Assembly: GCA_032622095.1 (NCBI GenBank)
Contig: CP136066.1
Span: 128,431,917-128,495,916, forward strand
DNA from: Siphonodentalium dalli
Taxonomy: Eukaryota; Mollusca; Scaphopoda; Gadilida; Siphonodentaliidae
DNA: 64,000 bases
Direction of reading: 5' to 3'
Shown here: positions 63,844 to 64,000 of the stretch, one piece after another
How positions within the stretch are numbered: the stretch's first letter is position 1
How the letters are laid out: each line of letters begins with the position of its first letter
The notes under the pieces: model-generated
Told to the model about the DNA's origin: nothing
Seen by the model: the letters and a program-made list of their open reading frames with translations, nothing else
Databases searched by the model: none
Made by a program: the position numbers and the translations under genes

Positions 63844-64000
63844 AAAGCGATAGCCCGCTTTTTCGCGGAATAATTGTAACACCCTACATTTTTTCAGAAT
63901 TGCCCATGAATGAAAAAAATGTGTTCAAAAATAATATCACTTCTGTGGTTCTTTATTTATCACACACAATTTAACCCCACTCTCTGTAACACATTATTCA
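63844..64000 (+). repeat. satellite block 30: partial last unit
   Basis: The first 157 bp of a further unit, cut by the window edge; the array continues beyond the window. Confidence 0.95.

Larger units (their letters stand above)
1..64000 (+). repeat. 900-bp satellite array, head-to-tail, interrupted by a 457-bp insert in about half the junctions
   Basis: The same roughly 900-bp sequence repeats without a break across the window, always in the same orientation. There are 56 complete units and two partial ones. Most units are exactly 900 bp; others are 899 (two), 888 (four), 882 (one) or 880 (two) through identified small indels. Each unit typically carries zero to two private differences, so identity between copies is very high, as expected under concerted evolution. 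Of the 56 complete junctions, 29 carry a 451-bp TIR element and 27 do not. The base composition is AT-rich with strong CpG scarcity, resembling vertebrate DNA. A centromeric or pericentromeric location is possible for an array this long and homogeneous, but nothing in the sequence proves it. I do not recognise the satellite family. Confidence 0.97.

Noticed and set aside
1-64000. CRISPR array or bacterial tandem repeats
   Set aside because: Repeats are 900 bp with no unique spacers, no cas genes and no prokaryotic gene organisation. CpG depletion and the TIR element fit a eukaryotic satellite.

Overview
The window is one uninterrupted, head-to-tail satellite DNA array from a eukaryotic nuclear genome. 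I see no protein-coding gene, rRNA, tRNA, CRISPR array or bacterial feature. The basic unit is 900 bp and AT-rich. It has only 6 CpG dinucleotides in the first full copy, all at three spots, which suggests a methylated, CpG-depleted genome (vertebrate-like). The species cannot be named from the sequence. All units lie in the same orientation and differ by only a handful of substitutions and short indels.

Layout: I set the unit boundary at the AAAGCG that follows the insertion site. The window then holds a partial unit (1-294), 56 complete units (numbered 0 to 55 from position 295) and a final partial unit (63844-64000). At 29 of the 56 complete unit-to-unit junctions a 457-bp segment is present. 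It consists of a 451-bp element with perfect 18-bp terminal inverted repeats, flanked by TTTA on both sides, plus a 2-bp TA difference from the empty junction. This looks like a small non-autonomous DNA transposon (MITE-like). It apparently entered one unit once and was then spread by satellite turnover, giving two interspersed unit types of 900 and 1,357 bp.

Region by region: 1-8.9 kb is almost all plain 900-bp units, with one insert at 1.2 kb. 8.9-26.9 kb is mixed. 26.9-37.3 kb is mostly plain units with one insert at 33.2 kb. 37.3-51.2 kb is mixed. From 50.3 kb to the end every unit carries the insert, and there two copies of a 5,409-bp four-unit block stand in tandem (51669-57077 and 57078-62486).

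Above these scales I see a 26-unit super-period of about 28.4 kb. Rare markers recur at offsets of 28,404 or 28,398 bp, and the order of filled and empty junctions is largely conserved. At some corresponding positions the insert is present in one copy and absent in the other, although the number of units has not changed. This points to conversion-like gain or loss of the insert rather than unequal crossing-over alone.

The insert is about three times denser in CpG than the host unit. Near its right end it carries a CCAAT box and a TATA-like box spaced like a Pol II promoter and pointing into the next satellite unit. This is a motif-level observation only. The small open frames that recur in each unit (about 63-90 codons) behave as non-coding. 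No protein-based system was found; the notable features are the composite satellite/transposon structure and its turnover.
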